A stretch of DNA of 19,241 nt from Chloromonas sp. AAM2. Lineage: Eukaryota; Chlorophyta; Chlorophyceae; Chlamydomonadales; Chlamydomonadaceae. A program made the translations under genes and the position numbers. Positions 7,471-18,800 of this stretch are shown piece by piece. The notes beneath the pieces were generated by a model. The model did not search any database, was not told the DNA's origin, and was given only the letters and a program-made list of their open reading frames with translations. The stretch's first letter is position 1, and each line of letters starts with the position of its first letter. Where the stretch lies: positions 1-19,241 of the forward strand of contig QAXH01002595.1 in assembly GCA_004335635.1 (NCBI GenBank), given 5' to 3'.

Positions 7471-9867
7471 TTAGCTGCTGGGTGCGGGCGGCTGCGCACT
7501 GAATGCGGTGATGGGGTTGCCGGGGCACGCCACGGAGGGGTCCACAGGGATCGGAGCTGCAGCAAGCGCCTGTGGGGAGCAGTACACAAACAGCGAGTGG
7601 GAGGCCAATGCAAGCGTGAAGATTATTGTCGGTGTCACGGCGTGGTTGGGCATAAAGGACAAGTGATCAGCGCTGAGCTGCTATATTCCAGTGATGCTTA
7701 CTGTCACTCATGCGCATCACTGCGTGAGTGTGATCTGTGTGACCGGTGCATCACATGCGTGACTGCCTGTGTGGTCTGAGGGACATGTGCAACATGTGTC
7801 AGCCCACCTCCTTGTCCGTTACTGAGTGCACGGCCAGTGCCTCCAGCTTGAGGCTCCTGAGGAGGTAGGGGATGTTCTCCTCAAGCAGCTGCCGCTCGTC
7901 GTACGGCAGGCGAACGTCCAGCACCTGAGGGAACCATCAATCAACGTACAATCAGCGACGTGGATATGGCCGCGGCAAGGATCAGTTCATAGATTCAATA
8001 TAACGATATACGAGTGATATACATGAACGGAAGCACAGGGCTCAAGGCAAGCCAAGCCTCACGTGCGCCGAGGCGGCGGGTTCTGGCACGTGGAAGGCAG
8101 TGCGGATTGTACGAGTGACGCTCGGTGTGCAATCAGGGTCAGAAACTATGTTGTGTGCGACTCTGTGTTCGCAGGTGCTCTCTAAGAACAAGATGTATCC
8201 TCAGCACTAGGTTGGCGGCAACTGCTGTCACTTGCGTAGTTGTGCAAACGTCGCGGCCCGTGCCAGGCCCTGTGCGTGGCCCACCTGGGGTCCCGCGGTG
8301 AGGGCCTCGTCCATCTTGTACTTGGCGAACGGCATCACCGCGGCCTTGATCTGCGCGGCGCAAGTGAACAGCAGTGGGAGTGACTCTGCTTGACGAAAGC
8401 AACGTGTCCAGCAGATGCACCTGACTGTCAGAGCAGGTACACTCCAATGTGAGGTGGGTGGCAGTCCAAGACGGACAGCAGCATGGCTGTGAATACCGGG
8501 TGGATGTGCCCACCAGCTGCCCTGATCAGTGAGAAGCACAGTCAAGCGGCTACACGGCGTGCTGGGTTGATTCATTTGTTACATCAGGCAAGCCGTCAAA
8601 AGACAAGGGACGGGATGTGTACCGCCCTGACCTACCCTGAGCAAGAAAGGAGAAGAAAGGCAAGAACAAAGGCAGAAACAGGCCCAAAGGCAGAAACAAA
8701 CAAGGCCGAACAGCCACGAAAGGGTCGGCCACGAAAGGTGAATGTCGCAGAGCAAACTGGCCTGGCGGCTTGGTGGCCGCTGCTGCATGTGTTCACACAA
8801 AAAAGCTAGTATTGTGGAAAAGCGTCCTGGAGTGAATGCGAAAATAAGTGTTTTATTCTTCTCTGACTCACCTCCTTGTCACTCTTCCCCGCCATGCTCT
8901 CATCAGCCTTGACAGCCTCGACCACGTGGTTGAAAACGTCAGCACTGAATTTCTGCAGGTCAGAAACAAAGATAGCAAATCTACTTGGATATGAAGCGGG
9001 GCCAACATCAAACACGGGTGGCAAATCCACTTTGATATCAAGCTTCTGCCAGGTTCCCTCAGCTTCCCTCACATCAATCACTAAAGCAAGGCACAACCTC
9101 ACATCATGTGAATCACATTTGTGAAGTTCCGCTTCAATTCCGACTGATGCACTGCATTGGTGCGGTAGTGGTGGCTGCCACCAGGCGGTCACTGGCCTGT
9201 AGGATAGCGGCATTGGACATGATGCTGCATGCGCCCCACCCTTCACTTGCCTTGCCTGGTGTGTCGTAGTTGGCTGCCAAGGCCCCGAGGACCTTCTCCT
9301 GCCAACCAACAAAACGGTCTGAAACGAAGATGTCGCCACGGACAATCTTGACAGGGGGCGCCTGCGAGGCGAAGCGCAACACAGGGGGAGGCGGGTCAGC
9401 TAAACATCGACGCTCTGGTAATGATATGATTGGCCCACTGGTCGGGAACTTGCTTGACGAAACATGCAACCCATTTCGTGCAAACCTCCGTTTGAAAGTT
9501 TAGCAGCAATAGCATGGGACCCTCATTGCCCTAGTCAGCCTCGCAGTTTGGTTTGGAGTAGTAAGGAATGCATGTGGCAGATGTGGTTCATCTCCACCCT
9601 GCTCCCGCTTGATAAACAGCGGGTATAAATGGTTTAAAACTAACTGCCAGCACGCCCTGGCCTACTCTTAACCCCCAGTCAGCCTGCTGCTCTTATTTTT
9701 TGGCACATCTGCTACCTGAAGCCACGTGAGAATTGTCTCTTGGCCTGTTTCTCTTATTGCATGGCATCGCTCACCGCGGCGGGTCCCTTCTTCTTTGGTG
9801 GCGCCTCGGCCTTCTGAATGAGCTTGCGCATGTGAGGGATGGTGTCATCAATGTACTGGGCGGCCCT
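7471..9867 (-). other. LARS1: Plant-type C-terminal region of LeuRS
   Basis: Exons 9867-9775, 9361-9251, 8952-8872, 8350-8285, 7924-7808 and 7569-7471 encode residues 781-968. It holds the Lys/Pro-rich [13 protein letters not shown] hinge, then [53 protein letters not shown] and the end [17 protein letters not shown]. The ending resembles plant cytosolic LeuRS and lacks the longer C-terminal extension of the vertebrate enzyme. Confidence 0.9.
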
Positions 9868-12800
9868 CTGGACGGCACCAACAACAAAGAGCAGAAAAGT
9901 CAAGGCACTGTCATGCGCACGTGAAGACCATAGCATGGCATATTGGTATGGTGCCAGCCATGAAACGTGCCCAAACCAAATTTCAGCAGCAGGTCAGCGA
10001 TGCCACCCGTCCTAGCATAGCCCATGCCACAGAAGACCACGAGAACAGAACACATGCTGGCTGTCCAGGGCCAGGAAACCCTAGGGTGAGAAATCCAAGC
10101 GTGCACTGCCTGTACACCAGTCCCTGATAAGCTGCACTCATTTTCTAGCTCGTTCAACACAGACAAGGGATGTGCTTGGCAACTCAGGGACATGGCTCTA
10201 AGTCACTCAATGTGACTCGCAAAGCAGACAGTGAGTATCTGCCCCACCTGCATGACAAAGTCGGGTGGCGCTCCCTGGGGCCACCCGCTGGTCAGCACTG
10301 AGCCCGGCTGCTTCAGCACGTTACCCCACACGTGTTCGGACGTGTGGGGCGTGATGGGGGCCAGCAGCTGACAGCTGACCTGAAGAGACCACATGGCAGA
10401 CACAAACCACAAGTCATGCAATGCAGTGCGATCGTCACCTTCAGCTCCATAACTCGTGAACACAAGGCAAGCAGAAGCGTGCGTTTCCGGGCCGCCGGCT
10501 TGCCAGTCTGGCTTGCCAGTCTGGCTTGCCTCCTCCTGCCTTCAAGCTGTGTTGTTTGTACAACAGCAGGCTCAGCAAGCAAGCAATGCAGCCCCTCAGT
10601 AACCACTTGCAAAACTACCAACCAACTGCCAACCGACTGCCAACCGTCGTACCTTGATGTACCGCTCTATCAACTGCTTGTTCATGCCCTCGGGCCCGCA
10701 TGCTAACCTGCAACGAAGAAACAGCAGGACGAGTGCGCCTGGCATCTGCTTTCCACCCTCTTTAGTCTAGTTAACTTCCACACCCAATCCGGCCATGCTT
10801 GTGCAAGTGGGTCTGTGAATCACACTGTGTTTTGACACGCTGCCATGCACACACGCATGTGGGGCGCGCACCTGTACGAGTCGCGTGCGTTGCTCAGGTC
10901 GTAAGCCGCTGCCTTGAGCGCGTCACGGAACATCATGCGGTCATACGCCTCCTGCAGTGCGCGGAGCCAAAGTGGGAACAGACAACAGTCAAGGCCAGCA
11001 TTTGGGCACAGGGAAGCAAAGGTGGGAACAGACGACAGTGCAACACACTGGTATGGCGGCTGAAACCAGGTCAACGACAGCAAGACACCATCGAGGAGCA
11101 CACACACGCGCCATGCGCATGTGTTGACAGCATGATGCGCTCAACGGGACCAGTTGCCCAAGGTGCATCCTTCCATGCGAGAGTGAACCAGGTCGACACA
11201 CTGGTTTTCAAAGCATTGACCAGGCAAAGCTCAGCCACATCTCGCACTTGAATACATGCATACGAATGCACACACTGTCCTTGAATACTTGTACAAACTG
11301 TCGCCTGCGTCCCCAGCCCGCCGTCCCTTTACCTTAGCCCTGACGATGGCGATGTTGATGGCGTTGGCAAAGATGCTGTCGTACAGGCCGCTGGGCTCGC
11401 CCTCACGCAGACCTGCTTAGAGTGAGAGGCAGTAACTAGAGTGAGCTGGTGCGCGATCAAGAAGGGCGCGAGCGTTCAACAGACAATGCCAGTCTCAGCG
11501 GCCGGCCCTACCGTCAGCCCAAGGTTTGCACAGAGTACGATTGAAACGAATCCCTACAGAACATGCTTCAAATGTAAAATTGATGCCCCAATCTCATCTC
11601 AACAGCTCTATGTCCACCTTCAACTTGATAATAAATCCTCCACTTGAAGGACACGCCCGGACGCATTATTCTGCTTGCAACCCTCTCACACCTTTGTTTC
11701 ACCCACGGCTCAGCAACACTTCCAACCTCTTCCTGTTCTTTCACCTGAGTTCGGTGCGAGCGCCTCCTCCACCCAGGCCAGCTCCTTGGTCATCCTGAGG
11801 ATGGCGGCGTTGGCGGTGTTGGTCTCAAAGTTAGCGTCGTCCATGCCATCGCCCGCGTCCGCCAGGCCCCAGCGCATGGCGTCCGCGCTGAACTCGCAGA
11901 TAGCCTGGAGGGAGGGAGGCGCAAGGTACGCCCGGTGGGGAAAGACAGCCGCATGTGAGGGCTGTTGCCTGCATCTTGCCATGCTGGCAACTGATGTAGC
12001 AAGCTCTAGGGCTGAAGGCCTGATGTAACAGAGATGACAAAAACAAACAAACAGACACAAACACGCGACAAAGGCCAACCCAATTCAAGTGACTTGACCA
12101 AGTTCAGCCGACAAGGCTCATTGCCCCGATCAGCATCAGGACACCCAACCTCCAGCCAAGCCTGTGCTCCGAAGCAAGCCCGCACACACATATACATTGT
12201 GCGAGTACAAAGCCCTGAGGCTAGCACGCGTGACTCACATCGTTGAGTGTCTTGAAGTTTCCCTTGGACTTGCTCATCTTCTCGCTGTTGAGCATCAGGT
12301 GGCCGTTGCTGCGGATGGCGCGGGGCCAGCGGTCGGGGCGCTCGGGCCAGATGGCGGTGTGATTGTACAGAGCCATGGTCAAGTGGTTGGTGATCAGATC
12401 CTGTCAACATGCATACAGGGTGTTTGGTGAAACCACATTTGCGGCTATGGAGTCAGTTGAGGGCCGTTGAAGCATGATAATCATCTGATGATTAGTTACC
12501 GAGTTTCGTGTAAGCAAGTATCGTATCCAACCTACGGGGTACGGGATAATAAAGGTGACAGATAGTATGCGGTAGGGGCGGGTGCTAGAGCAGGTGGCAA
12601 TTTGTGAGCGTGCAAACGTTGCGTCAATTCCTAGCTTTCAGAGGCAGTTCAGTGTAGAAAGATGCTCGGTGGTCATTTCGATAGAAGCCTAGCTCGAGCC
12701 GCACCTTGCCAGACACTCTGAGGTCAAAGGGGTACCAGTAGTCAAACTCTTGCCGCATGCGCGCCAGCAGGGGGGCGGGGATGGGGCTAGAGGCGGGGGC

Positions 12801-15800
12801 GGGCTGGTCAAGGAAGATGTGGTCCCACACCTGCACAACGAAGAAAAGCAGTTCTCAGCCTTGTAGTTGCAAAGAACGACCAATGACCACGTTATGTGTT
12901 TGATAGTTACTAAGTATTGTGCTCAAACTCAGGGTACAAAGGAAAACAAACGAACATGGTTATGATTTAGAAACAAAAACCATCGAGGAAGAGTGTATTT
13001 GAGAGAAGAAGAGGAGCTAAGATGAAACTGCACACAGCCTTGTGTTGCCAAGCGCTTGGATTTGCTGACTGATGCGCCACTCATGCTGGTTGCAATGCTG
13101 GATCTGCTCCATGTCCTAGCACAAGACGCGGCTGGATACCCAGTGCTTACAGTCGGCATGAACTTTGTGCACAAGGACTTTGTTCAGGTTCGGATGTGAA
13201 CTGCTGGGCGAACTGCTGTGACGTAGTAACTGCTGGGACTGCTGGATGCTTTGCAGAGATGCCCACCAGCGTAGGCTCAACGCTTACCTCGTTAGTCATG
13301 TGTTCCGGTGCGATCTGCCCCGCCGTCGTCCCGTACATGTCCCCGCCCTGCAGCAGGTGCGCCACCGTGTAGTAGGCCATGTAGATGGTGGAGTCCGACA
13401 GCGACTCGATGAGGAACTGCTCGTCCCACGGCAGGCGGGTGCCCAGGCCGAAGGAGCGGCTGCACGCCCAGGCCTTGAGCCAACCTGCGGAAAACGGGTG
13501 AAGGTGGTGTGGTGTGGTGCGGGGCCGAGGTCTGGAGTGCCGTGTGGTGCGGGTAACCATGCAATGCTGAGCAGGGCAGCACGAGCATATGGGAACACAG
13601 GGCAGAGCGGGAAATGTCAAGCATGAGAATCTTACAGGCCAGGCAACACAGGGCCGGGCTGAGCAGGTCAATGCATGATCGCCTGTAACTCATTACAGAT
13701 GACCATACAACAGGCGTCCGTGCCGCACACATGACATAACATCTCCCTCTGTAGTAGAAACCCCTGCTCACCGACAGTGTGTTCAAAGTTGTGCCTTGCC
13801 TCGTCATGGTACGTCTCCAGCCTGTCGAGCGCCTCGCGCGTCTGCTTCTGCCACTCCTCCTCGCCGTACACCAGGTACCACTGGTCGGTCAGGGCGACAA
13901 CGCACTCGTCGCCGGAGCGACTGATGACCTGAGCGCACAGGCCACAGGGCGGTAGGCGAGTGACATGAGTGGGGTGACTGAGAGGGAACTGAGATTAGTC
14001 GGAAGCTGAACCAGCGCAGCAGACGAAGAGAAGTGAAAGAAGGGACCTCCGTTCGCTTCTTATGGTTGTTGTTTATCACTGCTGTTCGTCCTACTACCCT
14101 CTCCTGCTCGACACGTCAGGGCAGTTCCATCCAGTTCTCCCGCTGCTGTTGTACCACTGCCAAGGTGCACCACTTGTGAACTCGCACGGTGGTCGAGTGA
14201 CAGTTTGGTACTTTGGATCAACTCACGTGGACCGTTTGTTGATGCGCAATCTGTTACGTCTTTGCCATCACATGCCGCCCGACGCATGCATTACACCCAC
14301 ATGACCAGTCACAGCTCAGATGCCGTACCTGTTTCTCCGGTTCGCTGTACAGCACCGCCAGTCCCGCCGCCACCATCTCGTCCTTGATGATGGGCTTGAC
14401 CTCGGACACCTTCCTCCCGGCGTAGGGACCAACGGTCATCACGCCGTCCGTGAAACCCTGAGGTGGAGCACATGTGCAGCATGATGCGGGATATGCAACT
14501 CAAGGGTAAGTTTCCAATGCTAGAGAAGGCGACGTGCTCCCATGCATGCTTGTGCTGGTGCCATTCTGTCTACGAGACCAATGGGGTCACATGAACGGAA
14601 ACTGTTTTCCAGGCACTCAAATTCAACTCATCAATGCTCATGTGCTGAGCCTCAACTTGGAACTCATCGTTGTGTGCAGCAATAGAATCTCACACGGCAT
14701 CCAACACAACCAAGGCTCAACCCAAACTACACTTTGGCCAGCTAACTCCTCATGGTGCTTCCATGGTCTCACCTTCAGATAAACCTTGCCCTTAGCCTCG
14801 GCCAGCTTGACAGAGTCATTCTGACTGGAGATCTTGAGCTCCTCACACACGACCTGAATGTGTGATAGTGTGATAAAGTGAGAACGTGAATACTGGTGTG
14901 AGCTGGAGTGGCTGCTGAGTGCACGAGGCTCTGACATGGCAGGGCATGTTGCATGTCACATGCCAAGCAACATTCCATGCCTGCAAAGAAGGGTGCAGAA
15001 CCTGCAAAAACCGAGTGCCCCTTATAAAGTAAGCCGGTAGACGGCACGGAAGGAAACCGTTTTGCATCAAAAAACGCCCGTCTGGCGTTGGGGCGTGGGC
15101 GGAGTCTTGGCAGCCCATTCTGCTGCGAAAAGCCAGCAAGCCACAACCGGCTCTCATTTTTGTGAACTCTCCTGCCCTGTGCGCTCCAACCAGCGTTCCT
15201 GGGTGTGGGTGCAATGTATATGACAAGTCTCCTCATCCCACCTGTGCAGCCTTGTCTCCAAAGCCCGGTATGTCAATGATGGGCACAACCTCGAAGGGCA
15301 GCACCCACTCGTCCTGGACCAAGTACTTCTCACGCAGCTTGGGCTTCTTCTTCAGATCCTGTGGAGACGAGCACAGGGCTGGGGTTGGCAGGGTGCTAAA
15401 GATTTTGTTTATGGCGATCGGCTTCTCAAACCCCGTCTGGGAGCCAGACAACTTCAGTTGGAGACCCAGCTATGGTGCACCACTGCTGCCCAAGTATGAC
15501 GTTGCGTTGTCCGCTTCAGAATCCGTTTCAATTTGACCACTTTGTTAGCATTGTTAGCCGAGCGTTGACGGCCAGTCAGTCATCCGCTAGGCGCTGGCAC
15601 CCCATTGTCCCAGGCAACGGTCTGGCAGTGTCCGGCATCCCACTGGAAGCACTCCTACACCCCACACTCTCACTCACACAGCCCTGCCCACCAACTTCAC
15701 TTCGCTGCCCCACCGCCATCACTGTTGTTGTGCGCCGTGTAGCGCTACAAACAAGCGTTCCGTTTGCGGCCCTGCCCTGCGTCGCCTGACTCACAACCAT

Positions 15801-18800
15801 CACCACAACCAGTGTCATGCTTGTGCACCGCCTATTGGTGCACCGCCTATTGTTGCAACATCATCGGATGCCAAGCACTAATGATGATGACCATGCTCCT
15901 GACCCACCAGCAGGGCCATGTAGTCGTCTGGCGAGTCCGAGGGCACGCTGGTGACGATGCCCGTGCCCTTGGTGGTCAGGATAGTGAGCAGCGGCAGCAC
16001 GTAACTGAGCACAACAAGCAAGGTGGCGCGACAAACGTTGGGTCATCAGCATGGCAACAGAGCAGCAAGCTGAGGGACGGAGGGAACAGGGCAGCAATAG
16101 AAAAGCACAAGATGACCTGCATGGGACCAATTTGGGAGAAGTACCCTTGGCCCCCTGCATGCCACTCCCAGTCCCACCTGCACAGAGACACGCCCCATGA
16201 CCCCCGCTCATGCCCGGGCCCCCAGAGCGCAGCCCTCTATGAACCGCTGCCCTCCCGGTGCCACTCACACAGTGCTGTGTATCGCGTAGGGTGCCTTGAC
16301 GGGCAGACCGATGAGGTCCTGGCCTGTCAGCTCCAACAGACACTCGGGCTCACCGCGCACCCCGGACAAGGTGTCCTGCACATAGGCGAGACAGGCAGGC
16401 TGGGGTGCTGGATATTCAGTTCAGGCATGCAGGCCAAGGCCAGTTGGGCAGATAGGTCACACCTCAGCCCCCTGTCTGACACTATGATCATCACCAGAGT
16501 GTCCTATGCCTATTAGTACTATAGGTCAGCGCATATGTCGCTTGGCATCTGGAACGTCTTACATGGAGAAAAGGGGAGGGAGGAGACACATGCGCAATTG
16601 ACAGCCTTGGTATAACCTGCATCTGAGGAGTGGGCAACAGGCCAGAACATGCATATGGCAGAACTAACGACTGCCCTACACTACCCTATGCCTGACCTGG
16701 TATGACATGTTGAGCGCCGCCCTCTCCGTCATGACGTAGATCTCGTCCTTGAGGCCCTTGTAGGCGCCGTACTGCCCCTCCGGCAGCGCCCAGCAGTTGG
16801 TCTGGCCGTACATGGTCTCTGGGCGGAGCGTGGCCGCCATCAGGAAGACGGTCCCGCGACCGGCCAGCGCGGAGATCTTACCTGTGCAGATGTGAGTGGG
16901 CAGGAGAATGCGTGAGTGAATGATCACGGCCTAGACTTAGCGTGAAGATGCTACATAGCAAGTTTTATCCTCGCAATATGGACGGGAGAATTCGGGTGCT
17001 TTGCAAAGACGCACTGTGCTATGCACATGGCTGGTGGTGTGAGAGCGACTCAAGATGCTGAGTGCGAGTCGCTGGCAGGCTTGCCCACACAATCACTGCG
17101 TAGAGGCCTGGAAATAAGTGAACGCTTGTGGACCAGTGTTGCCCTACCTGTCAGCTCCTGCACTTGAAGCTTGATGAGTGTGTAGTCCTGCGGTCCCACT
17201 CCTTCGCCAGTGGACCGGTCATGGTCCGCACACGGCTGGCCGTCCAGGGGCGAGTAGATCACGTTCCTGAATCAAGACAAGGCGAGAAAGGCAAGGACGA
17301 TGGAAAGGGCAGGCACAACACAGGCATTGGATCTGGACCAAACAAGATGGTAGAAGCATTGCTGAGCAGACTGCTAATCTAGCATAAGCATAGAAAAAAA
17401 GGGCCGATACGATTGGCACCAACCAGTTATGTGCAGACGAGCTACTGAAATGTGCGCCCTCACCAACTAGCCGCTGTTTGGTGGCAGGCCGCGTGTGCGC
17501 ATGAGCTACCTAAAGGTTCGCTTTGTTGGAATGTGGCCAACTCACGCCTTCAACTGCAAAGTCAACTAATGCCTGTCACTTGCTATCACCAGGCGCACCT
17601 CTTGTCCTTGATGACCTTGCCCAGGCGGTACAGGGTCCAGAACTGCCTGCAAATCAGTCAGAAGAGTGGCTCTGAGTGGCAGTGGTCTAAAACAAACGCC
17701 CCATGAGTGGGACAAGGCGTTGCTTCAACGCTAACGGGGACTCAAGGCGCTGCAGGCGACACAAATCCTGTCCAAAAACAATCCATTGGCACACTGCATG
17801 GAACGTAGCCAAGTGCAGCTGTGCAAGGATGCCATGATTACCCATACCAGGCCCCTACCCTACTCAAATCGTCGTACCCAAACGATGGTCCCATATCGCC
17901 CTGCGCTGTAGTCATGCTGCCCTGCCCTGCCCTACTCTACCCCGCCACGCCTCGCACCATCTCACGAACGAGTCGTAGTACGGGTTCATGTCGGTTGTGA
18001 TGAAGGACCTGCGCCAGTCCACGCCACAACCCATGAGCGCCAGGTGGTCCCGAGCCTGGGGGGGGAAGTACTGAAGCCAGTGGTCCGTGGTCCTGCGGGG
18101 ACAGGGCAACAGCAGTAAACAAGCTCATGGATGTGTGTGCGTGCGTGTGTCGTCGTAGGTTGTGAGCGCTCTTGAATTAGATCTCATTTGTGAACGAGCA
18201 TAGCAGGGAACAACGGCAATGAATGAACATAGGTAGGCGTGAACACACGCAAGCAGGAGACAGACAAGTATTACATCAACAGCAGTAAATGAACAGAGAA
18301 CTGCCTGAGCACGGCGCAGAAAACACATGTGTGTGTGTGTGTGTGTGTGCATGTGTGTGTGTGTGTGTGTGTGTTTGTGTGTTTGTCTGCTTCTTCCCTA
18401 AACATGCAATCTCTCAGACAGTATGGGCCAAGGGTTGGGGGAACGCGTTCGTGACAGGCACGTAAGACATGGCACGTGTCGGCATGCAAAGCAGCGTGGA
18501 AGTGACGGCTGGCGACGTAAGGGAAAACCCAGATACCTGGGCAAGTCAAGATCAGATGAGAGACAGACCAGCTGCGTCCGAGATACATCCCTTAAAAGCG
18601 AACCAAACACTCCCCAGTTCCACCTCCTCCGTCCCTTTCCAATCCCACCTGAACTTGGGAATCTCAGACTCGGGTATGTTGCTCTGCCTGAGAATGCCCC
18701 ATTGCGTGACCTCGGTGCCGGACTTTGCCACAGCCTTGGACTTCTTGCTAGTGAACTTGGTGGGGTCCTTCATCTGAAAGGGTGCAAAAAGTGTGACCAG

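Larger units (their letters stand above)
10248..11904 (-). other. LARS1: Anticodon-binding helical domain of LeuRS
   Basis: Exons 11904-11745, 11412-11333, 10951-10872, 10707-10653 and 10379-10248 encode residues 612-780. [19 protein letters not shown] follows KMSKS as in relatives. [35 protein letters not shown] and [16 protein letters not shown] form the alpha-helical anticodon-binding region of class Ia synthetases. Confidence 0.95.

Noticed and set aside
8228..8350. Possible LeuRS stop by read-through: the frame of exon 8350-8285 stays open to a stop near 8228
   Set aside because: Exon 7924-7808 ([22 protein letters not shown]) matches the family's next segment and joins in phase, so 8285 is a true donor; the read-through would be an intron-retention product only.
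8636..8740. Purine-rich plus-strand tract suggesting a Lys/Arg-rich peptide
   Set aside because: It is the pyrimidine-rich interior of LeuRS intron 8351-8871 read in the antisense direction, with no supported exon.
9618..9640. TATA-like GGGTATAAATGG
   Set aside because: Lies inside LeuRS intron 9362-9774 with no transcript start or gene nearby on the plus strand.
15764..16516. Plus-strand open frame of 250 codons
   Set aside because: It is antisense to two conserved LeuRS exons (16004-15908, 16375-16269) and their introns; composition, not a gene.
18125..18588. Minus-strand frames with THTHTH runs
   Set aside because: Translation of the (GT)n microsatellite inside a LeuRS intron.
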